Origin: JAFALK01 sp042701975
Lineage (GTDB): Bacteria; Pseudomonadota; Gammaproteobacteria; Burkholderiales; Burkholderiaceae_C
Length of the DNA: 64,000 bases
Direction: 5' to 3'
NCBI GenBank assembly: GCA_042701975.1
Contig: CP170561.1
Coordinates: forward strand, 2,170,001 to 2,234,000
The position numbers were made by a program, and so were the translations under genes. The notes under the pieces were generated by a model. The model searched no databases. It saw nothing but the letters and a program-made list of their open reading frames with translations, and was not told the origin of the DNA. Below, in pieces: positions 1-7,450 of the stretch. The stretch's first letter is position 1, and every line of letters begins with the position of its first letter.

Positions 1-898
1 CCTGCTGATCGCGCTGATGAGCATGGACCTGCAGCCCGGTGACGAGATCATCACCACGCCGTTCACCTTTGCAGCCACGGTGGAGACCATCGTGCTGGCG
101 GGCCTGAAGCCCGTCTACGTGGACATCGAGCCTGACAGCTGCAACATCGACGCCGCGAAGATCGCCGCAGCCATCACACCGCGCACGAAAGCCATCATGC
201 CGGTGAGCCTGTACGGCCAGGTGGCTGACATGGACGCCATCAACGCGTTCGGCCTGCACGTGATCGAAGACGCTGCGCAGAGCTTCGGCGCCACGTACAA
301 GGGCCGCAAGAGCTGTGGCCTCTCGACCTGGGGCGCGACGAGCTTCTTCCCCAGCAAACCGCTGGGTTGCTATGGCGACGGCGGTGCGCTGTTCACCGAT
401 GACGACCAGCTGGCTCAGGCCGCTCGGGAGATCCGCGTCCACGGCCAGAGCGCCCGCTACACGCACACGCGCCTGGGTGTCGGCGGTCGCATGGACACGC
501 TGCAGTGCGCGATCGTGCTGGCCAAGCTGGAACGCTTTGACTGGGAGATTGAGCAGCGCCTGAAGATCGGCGCGCGCTACCAGCAGCTGCTGGCCGATCT
601 GCCGGTGCAGCGTCTTGCGGTGCGCGACGACCGCGACTGCGTCTGGGCCCAGTTCACCTTGCAGCTGGACGACCGTGACGGTGTGGGCAAGCGGCTGAAC
701 GAAGCCGGCATCCCGACAGCCATCCATTACCCGAAGCCGCTGCACCGCCAGCCGGCCTATTCCGAGTTCGGGCAGGACGTGTCCATGCCCAACGCCGAAG
801 CCGCGGCCTCGCGCGTGATCAGCCTGCCGATGAGCGCGGACCTGACCGAAGCGCAGCAGGACGCCGTGGTGGCAGCGCTGAGGGCTGCGCTGGCCTGA
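1..898 (+). CDS. wbpE: UDP-sugar 3-aminotransferase, DegT/DnrJ/EryC1 family (WbpE/WlbC-like), 5' partial
   Basis: PLP-dependent aminotransferase that in the WbpE/WlbC family converts UDP-2-acetamido-3-keto-glucuronate to the 3-amino sugar on the way to UDP-diNAc-mannuronate. The reading frame is open from base 2, so the N-terminus lies outside the window. Family landmarks are visible: PGDEIITTPFTFAATVE, the PLP-ring aspartate in VIEDAAQSFGA, and the Schiff-base lysine in SFFPSKPLGCYGDGGA, a stretch nearly identical to WbpE as I recall it. The stop codon overlaps the next start (TGATG), so translation is probably coupled to the flippase gene. The partner genes for the same sugar (dehydrogenase, acetyltransferase) would be expected just upstream. 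Family certain; exact substrate inferred. Confidence 0.9.
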   Translation, partial: LLIALMSMDLQPGDEIITTPFTFAATVETIVLAGLKPVYVDIEPDSCNIDAAKIAAAITPRTKAIMPVSLYGQVADMDAINAFGLHVIEDAAQSFGATYKGRKSCGLSTWGATSFFPSKPLGCYGDGGALFTDDDQLAQAAREIRVHGQSARYTHTRLGVGGRMDTLQCAIVLAKLERFDWEIEQRLKIGARYQQLLADLPVQRLAVRDDRDCVWAQFTLQLDDRDGVGKRLNEAGIPTAIHYPKPLHRQPAYSEFGQDVSMPNAEAAASRVISLPMSADLTEAQQDAVVAALRAALA

Positions 899-2100
899 TG
901 CAGCGAGGACTGCTGCGCGCCACCTTCACCCTGCTCGCCGGTGGCGCGCTGGCGCAAATCCTCCCGCTGCTGCTGGGGCCATGGCTCACGCGGCTGTACA
1001 CGCCGGCCGAGTTCGGCCAGTACGCCTTTGTGTGGACGGTGGCTACCAACCTGGGCGTGGTCGCTTGCGCGCGCTTCGAGTTCGCCCTGCCGCTGGAGCA
1101 GGACGAAGGCGCTGCCGCGATCCTGCTCGGCCTGTGCGTTCGCGTGCTGGCCGGCGTGCTGCTGGTCTCCGCGCTCGTGGCCGCCGTGCTGGCGCAGGAC
1201 CTGCCGCTGGCCTGGAGCCTGCCGCTGGCCGTGCTGGCCAGCAGCCTCACGCAGCTGCTGATGCAATGGGCCACGCGAGCTGAGGTGTTCCATCGCCTGG
1301 CGCTGGCGCGCATCGTGCAGTACGGTGGTGGCGCCGTGCTGCAGGTGGTGCTGGGCACGATGGCGTTCGGTGCCTTCGGCCTGGTGTGGGGCGCGCTGAT
1401 CGCTGCGCTGTTGGCGGCGCTGTTGCTGATGCGTCCTTCGCCGCAGGGGGGATGGACGGGCTTGTGGGGGCAGTCGCGTGAGGGCTTGCGCGAGATGGTG
1501 CGCAAGCACCGCGACTTCCCGATCTACAACACGCCGCACGCCTTCGTGGGTGCCTTGCAAGACAGTCTGGCGCTGTGGTTGATCGCTGCGGCGATCGGCG
1601 ACGCGCAGGCCGGCTTCTGGGCCCTGGCGCTGCGCTATCTGAAGGCGCCGGCCAGCTTGGTTGGTGGGGCGCTCTCGCAAGTGCTCTATCCACGCCTGGC
1701 GCAGGCCGGCAGCGTGCAAGAAGGACGCCGTGTGGTCCTGCAGGCCATGGCCGTGCTGGGCGGCCTGGCGGTGGCCCTGATGCTCGTGCTGATCGCTATC
1801 GGGCCGTGGCTGTTTCGTACCGTCTTCGGCGCGCAATGGACCGAGGCCGGCGAGCTGGCCCGCGCGCTGGCGCCCTACATCGCCGTGCACTTCGTGGCTG
1901 CGCCCCTGTCCGTGGCGCCCATGGCCTGGAAGGCGCAGGCCTGGATGCTGAGGCTGGCGCTCGTCGGCCAGCTGATGTTCATTGCCGGCCTGGCCGTCGG
2001 CCTGCACTGGGGCGGCCTGATCGGCGCGGCCTGGGGTGTCTCCGGCATGATGCTGGTCTATTTCGGCTACTTCTTTGCCAAGCTGGCGACGTGGAAGTAA
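898..2100 (+). CDS. Wzx-type oligosaccharide flippase
   Basis: Inner-membrane protein of about 400 residues made almost entirely of hydrophobic helices (roughly 12 by eye). The N-terminus has the family look: a glycine-rich first helix followed by LTRLYTPAEFGQYAFVWTV, typical of polysaccharide biosynthesis flippases of the MATE/MVF superfamily. Such proteins move undecaprenyl-PP-linked repeat units from the cytoplasmic to the periplasmic face. Its ATG overlaps the stop of the aminotransferase, and glycan genes follow. A second, unrelated-looking Wzx lies at 26641-28035 on the other strand. Confidence 0.88.
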   Translation: MQRGLLRATFTLLAGGALAQILPLLLGPWLTRLYTPAEFGQYAFVWTVATNLGVVACARFEFALPLEQDEGAAAILLGLCVRVLAGVLLVSALVAAVLAQDLPLAWSLPLAVLASSLTQLLMQWATRAEVFHRLALARIVQYGGGAVLQVVLGTMAFGAFGLVWGALIAALLAALLLMRPSPQGGWTGLWGQSREGLREMVRKHRDFPIYNTPHAFVGALQDSLALWLIAAAIGDAQAGFWALALRYLKAPASLVGGALSQVLYPRLAQAGSVQEGRRVVLQAMAVLGGLAVALMLVLIAIGPWLFRTVFGAQWTEAGELARALAPYIAVHFVAAPLSVAPMAWKAQAWMLRLALVGQLMFIAGLAVGLHWGGLIGAAWGVSGMMLVYFGYFFAKLATWK

Positions 2101-2118
2101 GAGGGAAATGAGCGGGAA

Positions 2119-2676
2119 ATGAGAGCCCTGATCAACCGCCTGCGCCGCCGCATCGCGCGCGCCTTCCTGTACCGCATGGTCTTTGGTGAGACCGGTGCGC
2201 CGAACACGCGCATCGCGCCCTCCACGTGCATCGAGGGCGAGGCGGGCCTGAAGTTGGCCGATCACGTCTTCATCGGCCAGTTCAACTTCATCGACGCAAC
2301 GGCGGGCCTGGAGATCGAGGAGGGCGTGCAGATCACGAACTTTGTCTCCATCGTCACGCACAGCTCGCACCGTTCCATCCGACTGCTGGGCCGGCGCTAC
2401 GCCGATTGGCTCGGCACGCCGCCGGGCTATGTGAAGGCACCGATCCACATTGGCGCGTTTTCCTTCATCGGCCCGCACAGCCTGATCGAGGCGGGCAGCC
2501 GCATCGGCCGTGGCGTGGTGGTCTGCGCCTATTCGCAGGTGCGCGGCGAGGTGCCGGACTACGCCATCGTTGCCGGCCAGCCGGCCCGCGCGATTGGCGA
2601 TGTGCGCGAGCGCGATGTCGCGCTGCTGGCGCAACACCCCGAGCTCGTTGCGCATTACGAGGAACTGTTCAAGTGA
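2119..2676 (+). CDS. Left-handed beta-helix acyltransferase (hexapeptide family)
   Basis: 185-residue protein with imperfect hexapeptide repeats (for example ADHVFIGQFNFIDATAGLEI, IHIGAFSFIGPHSLIEAGS and RIGRGVVVCAYSQVRGEV) that build the left-handed beta-helix of O- and N-acetyltransferases. The end, PDYAIVAGQPARAIGD, is the usual closing motif. It probably acetylates a sugar nucleotide or a glycan hydroxyl. Length fits WbbJ-like enzymes; no PglD-type N-terminal nucleotide-binding domain is present. A purine-rich AGCGGGAA precedes the ATG. The last codons overlap the GTG start of the next gene. Confidence 0.85.
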   Translation: MRALINRLRRRIARAFLYRMVFGETGAPNTRIAPSTCIEGEAGLKLADHVFIGQFNFIDATAGLEIEEGVQITNFVSIVTHSSHRSIRLLGRRYADWLGTPPGYVKAPIHIGAFSFIGPHSLIEAGSRIGRGVVVCAYSQVRGEVPDYAIVAGQPARAIGDVRERDVALLAQHPELVAHYEELFK

Positions 2677-3743
2677 GATTGGTCCTGATCGGTGATGGCG
2701 AGAGCCCGCACCTGCTCAAGTGGGCGCGAGCGCTGAGCAAGGAAGTGGACCTGTGGGCCGTGTCCACGCGCGGCTTTGCGCCGGAGTTCAACTTCCTCCT
2801 GCCGGCCAAGCAGATGCTGGCGTTGCAGACTGCGCCCGATCACGGCGGCGGCAACATCGCCTTGCTCAAGAAACTCCCCGAGCTCGGCGCCTGGCTCGCG
2901 CGCGTGAAGCCCGACTGGCTGCATGCCCACTACCTCACCTCAGCGGGCACGCTGGCCTGGGCGGCCAAGCGCGGCTGGGGCCTGAAGGCGAAGATTGCGG
3001 GCTCGGCCTGGGGCAGCGACATCCTCGTCACGCCCAATCAGGGCTGGAGCTACCGCTGGCTGACGAAGAAGGTGCTGAGCCAGTGCGATGTGCTCACCTC
3101 GGACTCGCAGCACATGGCGGCGCGCATGCGTGAATTGGCACCCGGCCAGCTTCGAGGCGAGGTGATGGTCTTCCCCTTCGGCCTGGAAAGCCTGCCCAAG
3201 CAGGGTGCGAAGAAGGAGCCGTGGCTGTTCTTCGCCAACCGCGGGCTGGAGCCGATCTACCAGCCGCACCTCGTGATCGAGGCCTTTGCCGCCGTGGCGG
3301 CGCAGCGGCCCGAGGCGCGGCTCGTGGTGGCCAACGATGGCTCGCTGCGCGCGGCGCTGGTCGATCAGGTGAAGAGCCTGGGCCTGGCCGATCGCGTCAG
3401 CTTCACCGGCCGCCTGGTGGCCGCCACCATGGCTTCGCACTACGCACGTGCCCGCTGGTTCCTGAGCCTGCCCGCCAGCGACTCCGTGGCTGTTTCGGTG
3501 CTCGAAGCCATGTCGCACGAGTGCGTGCCCATCCTCTCTGAGCTGCCGGCCAATCGCGAGCTGATCGGCGCCGGGGCAGGGCGGGGCATCGTGCTGCCCG
3601 AGCCCGCGCAACTGCCCACGCTGATCGAACAATTCGACAATCCGGATGATGCCGGTCGCGCCAACCGCGCCTGGGTCACCGAACACGGCCTGTTCCCCCC
3701 CGCCGTCCAACGTTTTCTGGCGCGCCTGCGCGAGCTGTCCTGA
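2673..3743 (+). CDS. Glycosyltransferase, family 4 type (GT-B fold)
   Basis: 356-residue cytoplasmic glycosyltransferase. I place the start at GTG 2673, which overlaps the upstream stop as GTGA and gives a natural beta-strand start, VRLVLIGDGESPHLLKWA; a longer open frame exists upstream but overlaps the acyltransferase. The C-terminal half has GT4 features: LVVANDGSLRAAL, a helix with VSFTGRL, and the nucleotide-sugar-binding EX7E region around VSVLEAMSHECVPILSELPANRELI. It should add one sugar to the lipid-linked repeat unit. Donor and acceptor cannot be read from sequence. Confidence 0.85.
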   Translation: MRLVLIGDGESPHLLKWARALSKEVDLWAVSTRGFAPEFNFLLPAKQMLALQTAPDHGGGNIALLKKLPELGAWLARVKPDWLHAHYLTSAGTLAWAAKRGWGLKAKIAGSAWGSDILVTPNQGWSYRWLTKKVLSQCDVLTSDSQHMAARMRELAPGQLRGEVMVFPFGLESLPKQGAKKEPWLFFANRGLEPIYQPHLVIEAFAAVAAQRPEARLVVANDGSLRAALVDQVKSLGLADRVSFTGRLVAATMASHYARARWFLSLPASDSVAVSVLEAMSHECVPILSELPANRELIGAGAGRGIVLPEPAQLPTLIEQFDNPDDAGRANRAWVTEHGLFPPAVQRFLARLRELS

Positions 3744-3751
3744 CTGACTGA

Positions 3752-4966
3752 ATGAAGATCCTCCTGATCAACCACTATGCCGGTTCGCCCGAGCTCGGCA
3801 TGGAATACCGCCCCTACTACCTTGCTCGCGAATGGGTGCGCGCCGGCCACCAGGTGATGATCCTGGCCGCATCGCAATCGCATGTGCGCAGCAAGCAGCC
3901 GGTGCCGGGCCCGTACCGCATCGACGGCATCAACTACCAGTTCTACGACACGCCGGAATACAGCGGCAACGGCATCGGCCGCGTGATGAACATCTGGAGC
4001 TTCTGCCGGCAGGTCTGGAAGGACGCCGACATCATCGCTGGCGGTTTCGAGCCCGATGTCGTGATCGGATCGAGCACCTACCCGATGGACATGTGGGTGG
4101 CCCGCCGGATTGCGAAGAAGGCCAAGGCCAAGCTGGTCTACGAGGTGCACGACCTCTGGCCGCTGTCGCCCATCGAACTCTCCGGCATGAGCCCGCGCCA
4201 CCCCTTTGCGATGCTGTGCCAGAAGGCGGAGAACGATGCCTACCGGGATGCGGACCGGGTTGTCTCGATGCTGCCCAAGGTCCACGGGCACATGGCGGCT
4301 CATGGCCTGGACCTGAAGAAGCTCATGATCGTGCCGAACGGCATCACGCTGGACGAATGGGAGGGCGCGGCGCCGGCCTTGTCCGAGGAGCTGACGCGTT
4401 ACTTCGACGCACAGCAGGGTCGCGTGGTCGTCGGCTATGCCGGCTCACATGGCTTGCCCAACGCGCTCGACGTGCTGCTGGACGCCGCCCACCTGCTCAA
4501 GGACGAGCCCATCAGCATCGTGATGGTCGGCGGCGGTCACGAGAAGGCCCGCCTGGCTGCTCGCGTGCGGGCCGAGGGCCTGTCCAACGTGACGATGTTC
4601 GATCCCATCCCCAAGGCCCAGATCCCCTCGCTGCTGGCGCGGCTGGACATCGCCTACATCGGCTGGCAGCGCACGCCGATCTACCGCTTCGGCATCGCGC
4701 CCAACAAGCTGATGGACTACATGATGGCCGAGCGGGCGGTGCTGCACTCGGTCGAAGCCGGCAACGATCCGGTGGCTGAAAGCCAGGCGGGCCTGACCGT
4801 GCTGCCCGAGGATCCGATGGCCGTGGCCGTCGGCCTGCGCCGCTTGGCAGCGCTGACCGCCGAGGAGCGCGCTGCCATGGGCCGCCGCGGGCGAGCCTTT
4901 GTGCTGGCCGAGCACACCTATCCGGTGCTGGCGAAGCGATTCCTGGACGCCGTGGCGACGTTGTAA
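3752..4966 (+). CDS. Glycosyltransferase family 4, WlbE/WbuB-like
   Basis: 404-residue GT-B glycosyltransferase with a long N-terminal domain starting MKILLINHYAGSPELGMEYR, a signature of the WlbE/WbuB-like GT4 subgroup found with WbpE-type amino-sugar genes. C-terminal landmarks are VVVGYAGSHGLPNALDVLLD and the donor-binding region around RFGIAPNKLMDYMMAERAVL. It probably transfers an N-acetylated amino sugar in the cytoplasm. It follows the preceding glycosyltransferase after 8 bases. Its stop codon lies within the proposed -10 of the vapBC pair. Confidence 0.88.
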   Translation: MKILLINHYAGSPELGMEYRPYYLAREWVRAGHQVMILAASQSHVRSKQPVPGPYRIDGINYQFYDTPEYSGNGIGRVMNIWSFCRQVWKDADIIAGGFEPDVVIGSSTYPMDMWVARRIAKKAKAKLVYEVHDLWPLSPIELSGMSPRHPFAMLCQKAENDAYRDADRVVSMLPKVHGHMAAHGLDLKKLMIVPNGITLDEWEGAAPALSEELTRYFDAQQGRVVVGYAGSHGLPNALDVLLDAAHLLKDEPISIVMVGGGHEKARLAARVRAEGLSNVTMFDPIPKAQIPSLLARLDIAYIGWQRTPIYRFGIAPNKLMDYMMAERAVLHSVEAGNDPVAESQAGLTVLPEDPMAVAVGLRRLAALTAEERAAMGRRGRAFVLAEHTYPVLAKRFLDAVATL

Positions 4967-4969
4967 AAT
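4940..4969 (+). promoter_or_regulatory. Candidate promoter of vapBC
   Basis: TTCCTG (4940-4945), an 18-base spacer and TAAAAT (4964-4969) lie at the end of the upstream glycosyltransferase gene, about 35 bases before the antitoxin start. This would give the toxin-antitoxin pair its own promoter inside the polysaccharide operon. The -35 is weak, so this is tentative. Confidence 0.35.
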
Positions 4970-4993
4970 CATCAGCGCATCACTGCATCAGAT
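4970..4993 (+). repeat. Three 8-bp direct repeats, candidate VapB operator
   Basis: The core CATCA occurs at 4970, 4978 and 4986, exactly 8 bases apart, directly after the proposed -10 and just before the antitoxin Shine-Dalgarno. Toxin-antitoxin operons are usually autorepressed by the antitoxin or the complex binding repeats at this position, so this is a plausible operator. Binding is inferred from position only. Confidence 0.4.
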
Positions 4994-5003
4994 GAGGTCT
5001 GCC

Positions 5004-5249
5004 ATGAGAACCACGCTTGAAATCGACGACGACCTGCTGCACGCCGCCAAGGAATTGGCGCGGCGCGAGGGCGCCAGCGCCGGCGTCGTCGTCTCTCGCC
5101 TGTTGCGCCAGGCCCTGACGGGTGCCGGTGCGCGGCCGGCAGCTGTCCAGCCAAAAGCTGTCGGAGGTTTTCTGCCGTTTCCTGCCAAGCCGGGATTGAT
5201 CATCACGCAGGAACATATCGACGCCATACGTGACGAAGAGGGCATCTGA
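5004..5249 (+). CDS. VapB-type antitoxin (ribbon-helix-helix family)
   Basis: 81-residue protein starting MRTTLEIDDDLLHAAKELAR, the typical short beta-strand plus helix of RHH-fold VapB antitoxins (DUF2191-like); the second helix, VVVSRLLRQAL, completes the DNA-binding domain. The tail from about residue 45 would wrap the toxin. I chose ATG 5004 because GAGG at 4994-4997 sits six bases upstream; an ATG at 4992 lacks such a site. The TGA overlaps the toxin's GTG start, as expected for a coupled toxin-antitoxin pair. Confidence 0.85.
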   Translation: MRTTLEIDDDLLHAAKELARREGASAGVVVSRLLRQALTGAGARPAAVQPKAVGGFLPFPAKPGLIITQEHIDAIRDEEGI

Positions 5250-5681
5250 GTGCGCTCGCTGCTCGACGTCAACGTGCTGCTCGCACTGCTGGACGCCAAC
5301 CACATTCATCACGGCCTCGCGATGGATTGGTGGCGTGATCATCACGCCCGGGGCTGGGCGTCCTGTCCGTTGACCCAGAACGGTGCCTTGCGCATCCTGT
5401 CCGGAGCGTCCTATCTGAACCGTCAGGCGCCCGGTGTCGTGGCCGATCGACTGAGCATGGCGACTTCGCAAGCCAGCCATGAATTCTGGAATGCCAGCTT
5501 CAGCTTGATCGAGCCGGGCATCGTCCGCTGGGACCGCGTGACCGGTTCACGCCAGCTGACGGATATCTATCTGCTGGCGCTGGCGGTCAAGAATGATGGC
5601 CGCCTCGTGACCCTCGACAAGCGCATCACCGTGGAGCCGGTGTCCGGCGCCAAACCCAAGAACCTGCTCACGCTCTCATGA
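5250..5681 (+). CDS. VapC-type PIN-domain toxin ribonuclease
   Basis: 143-residue PIN-domain protein of the kind classed as VapC toxins. It starts RSLLDVNVLLALLDANHIHH with the first catalytic aspartate at D6; further acidic residues come in TDIYLLALA and VTLDKRI. The position often held by glutamate is glutamine here (CPLTQNGALRIL), a variant I recall in proteobacterial relatives. PIN toxins cut specific RNAs such as tRNA or rRNA when the antitoxin is degraded. GTG start directly follows the antitoxin stop. The stop overlaps the next glycan gene as ATGA, so the module is translationally threaded into the operon. Confidence 0.85.
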   Translation: MRSLLDVNVLLALLDANHIHHGLAMDWWRDHHARGWASCPLTQNGALRILSGASYLNRQAPGVVADRLSMATSQASHEFWNASFSLIEPGIVRWDRVTGSRQLTDIYLLALAVKNDGRLVTLDKRITVEPVSGAKPKNLLTLS

Positions 5682-6844
5682 ACGACGCCAAGCCCTTCCT
5701 GCCATTCGCCCTGCCCGAGATCGGCGACGAAGAAATCGCCGAAGTCGTCGACTCGCTCAAGAGCGGCTGGGTCACGACCGGCCCCAAGGCCAAGAAGTTC
5801 GAGGCCGCATTCACCGAGTTCCTGGGCGACGCGCAGGCGGAATGCATTGCCGTCAACTCGGCTACGGCGGGCCTACACCTGGCGCTGGAAGCCATCGGCA
5901 TCGGCCCGGGTGATGAGGTCATCACGACCACTCACACTTTCACGGCTACCGCTGAAGTGGTGCGCTACCTCGGCGCAGACGTGGTGCTGGTCGACATCGA
6001 CCCGAAGACCCTGAACATCGACATTGCCGCCATCGAGGCCGCGATCACGCCCAAGACCAAGGCCATCCTGCCCGTGCACTACGCCGGCCTGGCCGTGGAC
6101 ATGCTGGCCGTGCTGGACATCGCCCGCAAGCATGGCCTTCGCGTGGTGGAAGACGCTGCCCATGCCCTGCCCACGACGATCGAGAAGGAGCTGATCGGCA
6201 CGCTGGGCAGCGACGCCACCGTCTTCAGCTTCTACGCCAACAAGACCATGACGACGGGCGAGGGCGGCATGCTGGTGACGCGCAATCCCGAACTGGCCAA
6301 GCGCGCCCGCGTGATGCGCCTGCACGGCATGAACCGCGATGCCTTTGACCGCTTCACGGCCAAGGTGCCGAGCTGGTACTACGAGATCGTGGCGCCGGGT
6401 TTCAAGTACAACCTGACGGACATCGCGGCCGCGCTGGGCCTGCACCAGCTCAAGCGCCTGCCAGGCTTCCAGGCGCGCCGCGAGGCGATTGCCAAGCGCT
6501 ACAACGAGGCTTTCGCCGATCTGCCGCTGGTCCTGCCGCCTTGCGCGCCTGAGGGCGACACGCACTCCTGGCACTTGTACGTGCTGCGCCTGGCGGACGA
6601 CGCCGGCATCGAGCGTGATCGCTTCATCGAGCGCATGTTCGAGGCTGGCATCGGCTGCAGCGTCCACTACATCCCGCTGCATCTGCAGCCGTACTGGCGC
6701 GATCGTTACGGCCTGAAGCCTGAGCAGTTCCCGGAGTCGCAGAAGGCGTTTGAGCGGATGGTGAGCATTCCGCTGTACACGGCGATGAGCGATGCGGACG
6801 TGGAGCGTGTGATCGAGACTATCCGCGCCATTCTTCGCGATTGA
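5678..6844 (+). CDS. DegT/DnrJ/EryC1 aminotransferase, ArnB/PglE-like
   Basis: 388-residue PLP aminotransferase. Motifs in order: the N-terminal LKSGWVTTGPKAKKFE, the cofactor region GPGDEVITTTHTFTATAEV, the aspartate of VVEDAAHALP, and the Schiff-base lysine in FSFYANKTMTTGEGGM. It resembles ArnB-type 4-aminotransferases that act on 4-keto sugar nucleotides. The WbpM-like dehydratase and PglC-like initiating transferase downstream suggest it aminates UDP-4-keto-6-deoxy-HexNAc, giving a bacillosamine-type first sugar. That substrate is inferred from neighbours only. Its ATG overlaps the toxin stop. Confidence 0.88.
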   Translation: MNDAKPFLPFALPEIGDEEIAEVVDSLKSGWVTTGPKAKKFEAAFTEFLGDAQAECIAVNSATAGLHLALEAIGIGPGDEVITTTHTFTATAEVVRYLGADVVLVDIDPKTLNIDIAAIEAAITPKTKAILPVHYAGLAVDMLAVLDIARKHGLRVVEDAAHALPTTIEKELIGTLGSDATVFSFYANKTMTTGEGGMLVTRNPELAKRARVMRLHGMNRDAFDRFTAKVPSWYYEIVAPGFKYNLTDIAAALGLHQLKRLPGFQARREAIAKRYNEAFADLPLVLPPCAPEGDTHSWHLYVLRLADDAGIERDRFIERMFEAGIGCSVHYIPLHLQPYWRDRYGLKPEQFPESQKAFERMVSIPLYTAMSDADVERVIETIRAILRD

Positions 6845-6846
6845 AG

Positions 6847-7434
6847 ATGAGCAAGCGACTGTTCGACATCGTGTGCTCGGGCTTGGGGCTGTTGCTGCTG
6901 TCGCCCCTGCTGCTCGTGCTCGGGCTGTGGATCAAGCTCGATTCGCCAGGCCCGGTGCTGTTCCTTCAGGAGCGCGTGGGCCGTTTCGGCAAAACCTTTT
7001 TCATCCACAAGTTCCGCACCATGCGCGCCGACAACGCAGGCCTGCAGATCACGGTGGGCGCCGATCCGCGCATCACGGCGGCGGGCGCCTTTCTGCGCCG
7101 GACCAAGCTCGACGAACTGCCGCAGCTCTGGGACGTGCTGCGAGGCGCAATGAGCCTGGTCGGCCCACGACCCGAGGTGCCCCGCTATGTGGCGCTGTAC
7201 ACGCTGGCCCAGCGCGAGCTGGTGCTTTCCGTGCGGCCAGGCATCACCGATCTGGCTTCGCTGCAGTACCGCGACGAAGGCGAGCAACTCGCGCGTTCGG
7301 CCGATCCCGAAAAGACCTACGTGGAGCAGGTCATGCCAGCCAAGCTGGCCCTGTCCGCCCGTTATGTGCAGGAGGCCAGTTTTGCCGGCGACCTGCGCTT
7401 GATCCTTGCCACCCTGGCCGCGCTCGTGCGCTGA
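6847..7434 (+). CDS. Small initiating sugar transferase (PglC-like phosphoglycosyl transferase)
   Basis: 195-residue monotopic phosphoglycosyl transferase that links a sugar-1-phosphate to undecaprenyl phosphate. It has one hydrophobic re-entrant helix near the start (residues 10-32), the basic motif KFRTMRADN, the acidic catalytic region TKLDELPQLWDVLRGAMSLV and the conserved GPRPEVP. The short length, without extra N-terminal helices, matches PglC rather than WbaP. I use ATG 6847; the frame also allows TTG 6841. The WecA-like gene at 33301 is a second, unrelated initiator in this window. Confidence 0.9.
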   Translation: MSKRLFDIVCSGLGLLLLSPLLLVLGLWIKLDSPGPVLFLQERVGRFGKTFFIHKFRTMRADNAGLQITVGADPRITAAGAFLRRTKLDELPQLWDVLRGAMSLVGPRPEVPRYVALYTLAQRELVLSVRPGITDLASLQYRDEGEQLARSADPEKTYVEQVMPAKLALSARYVQEASFAGDLRLILATLAALVR

Positions 7435-7450
7435 AGAAGAATCGCCACCC

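Noticed and set aside
757..2655. 632-residue minus-strand open frame under the flippase and acyltransferase genes
   Set aside because: Shadow of genuine plus-strand genes, with a low-complexity His/Gln/Arg composition.
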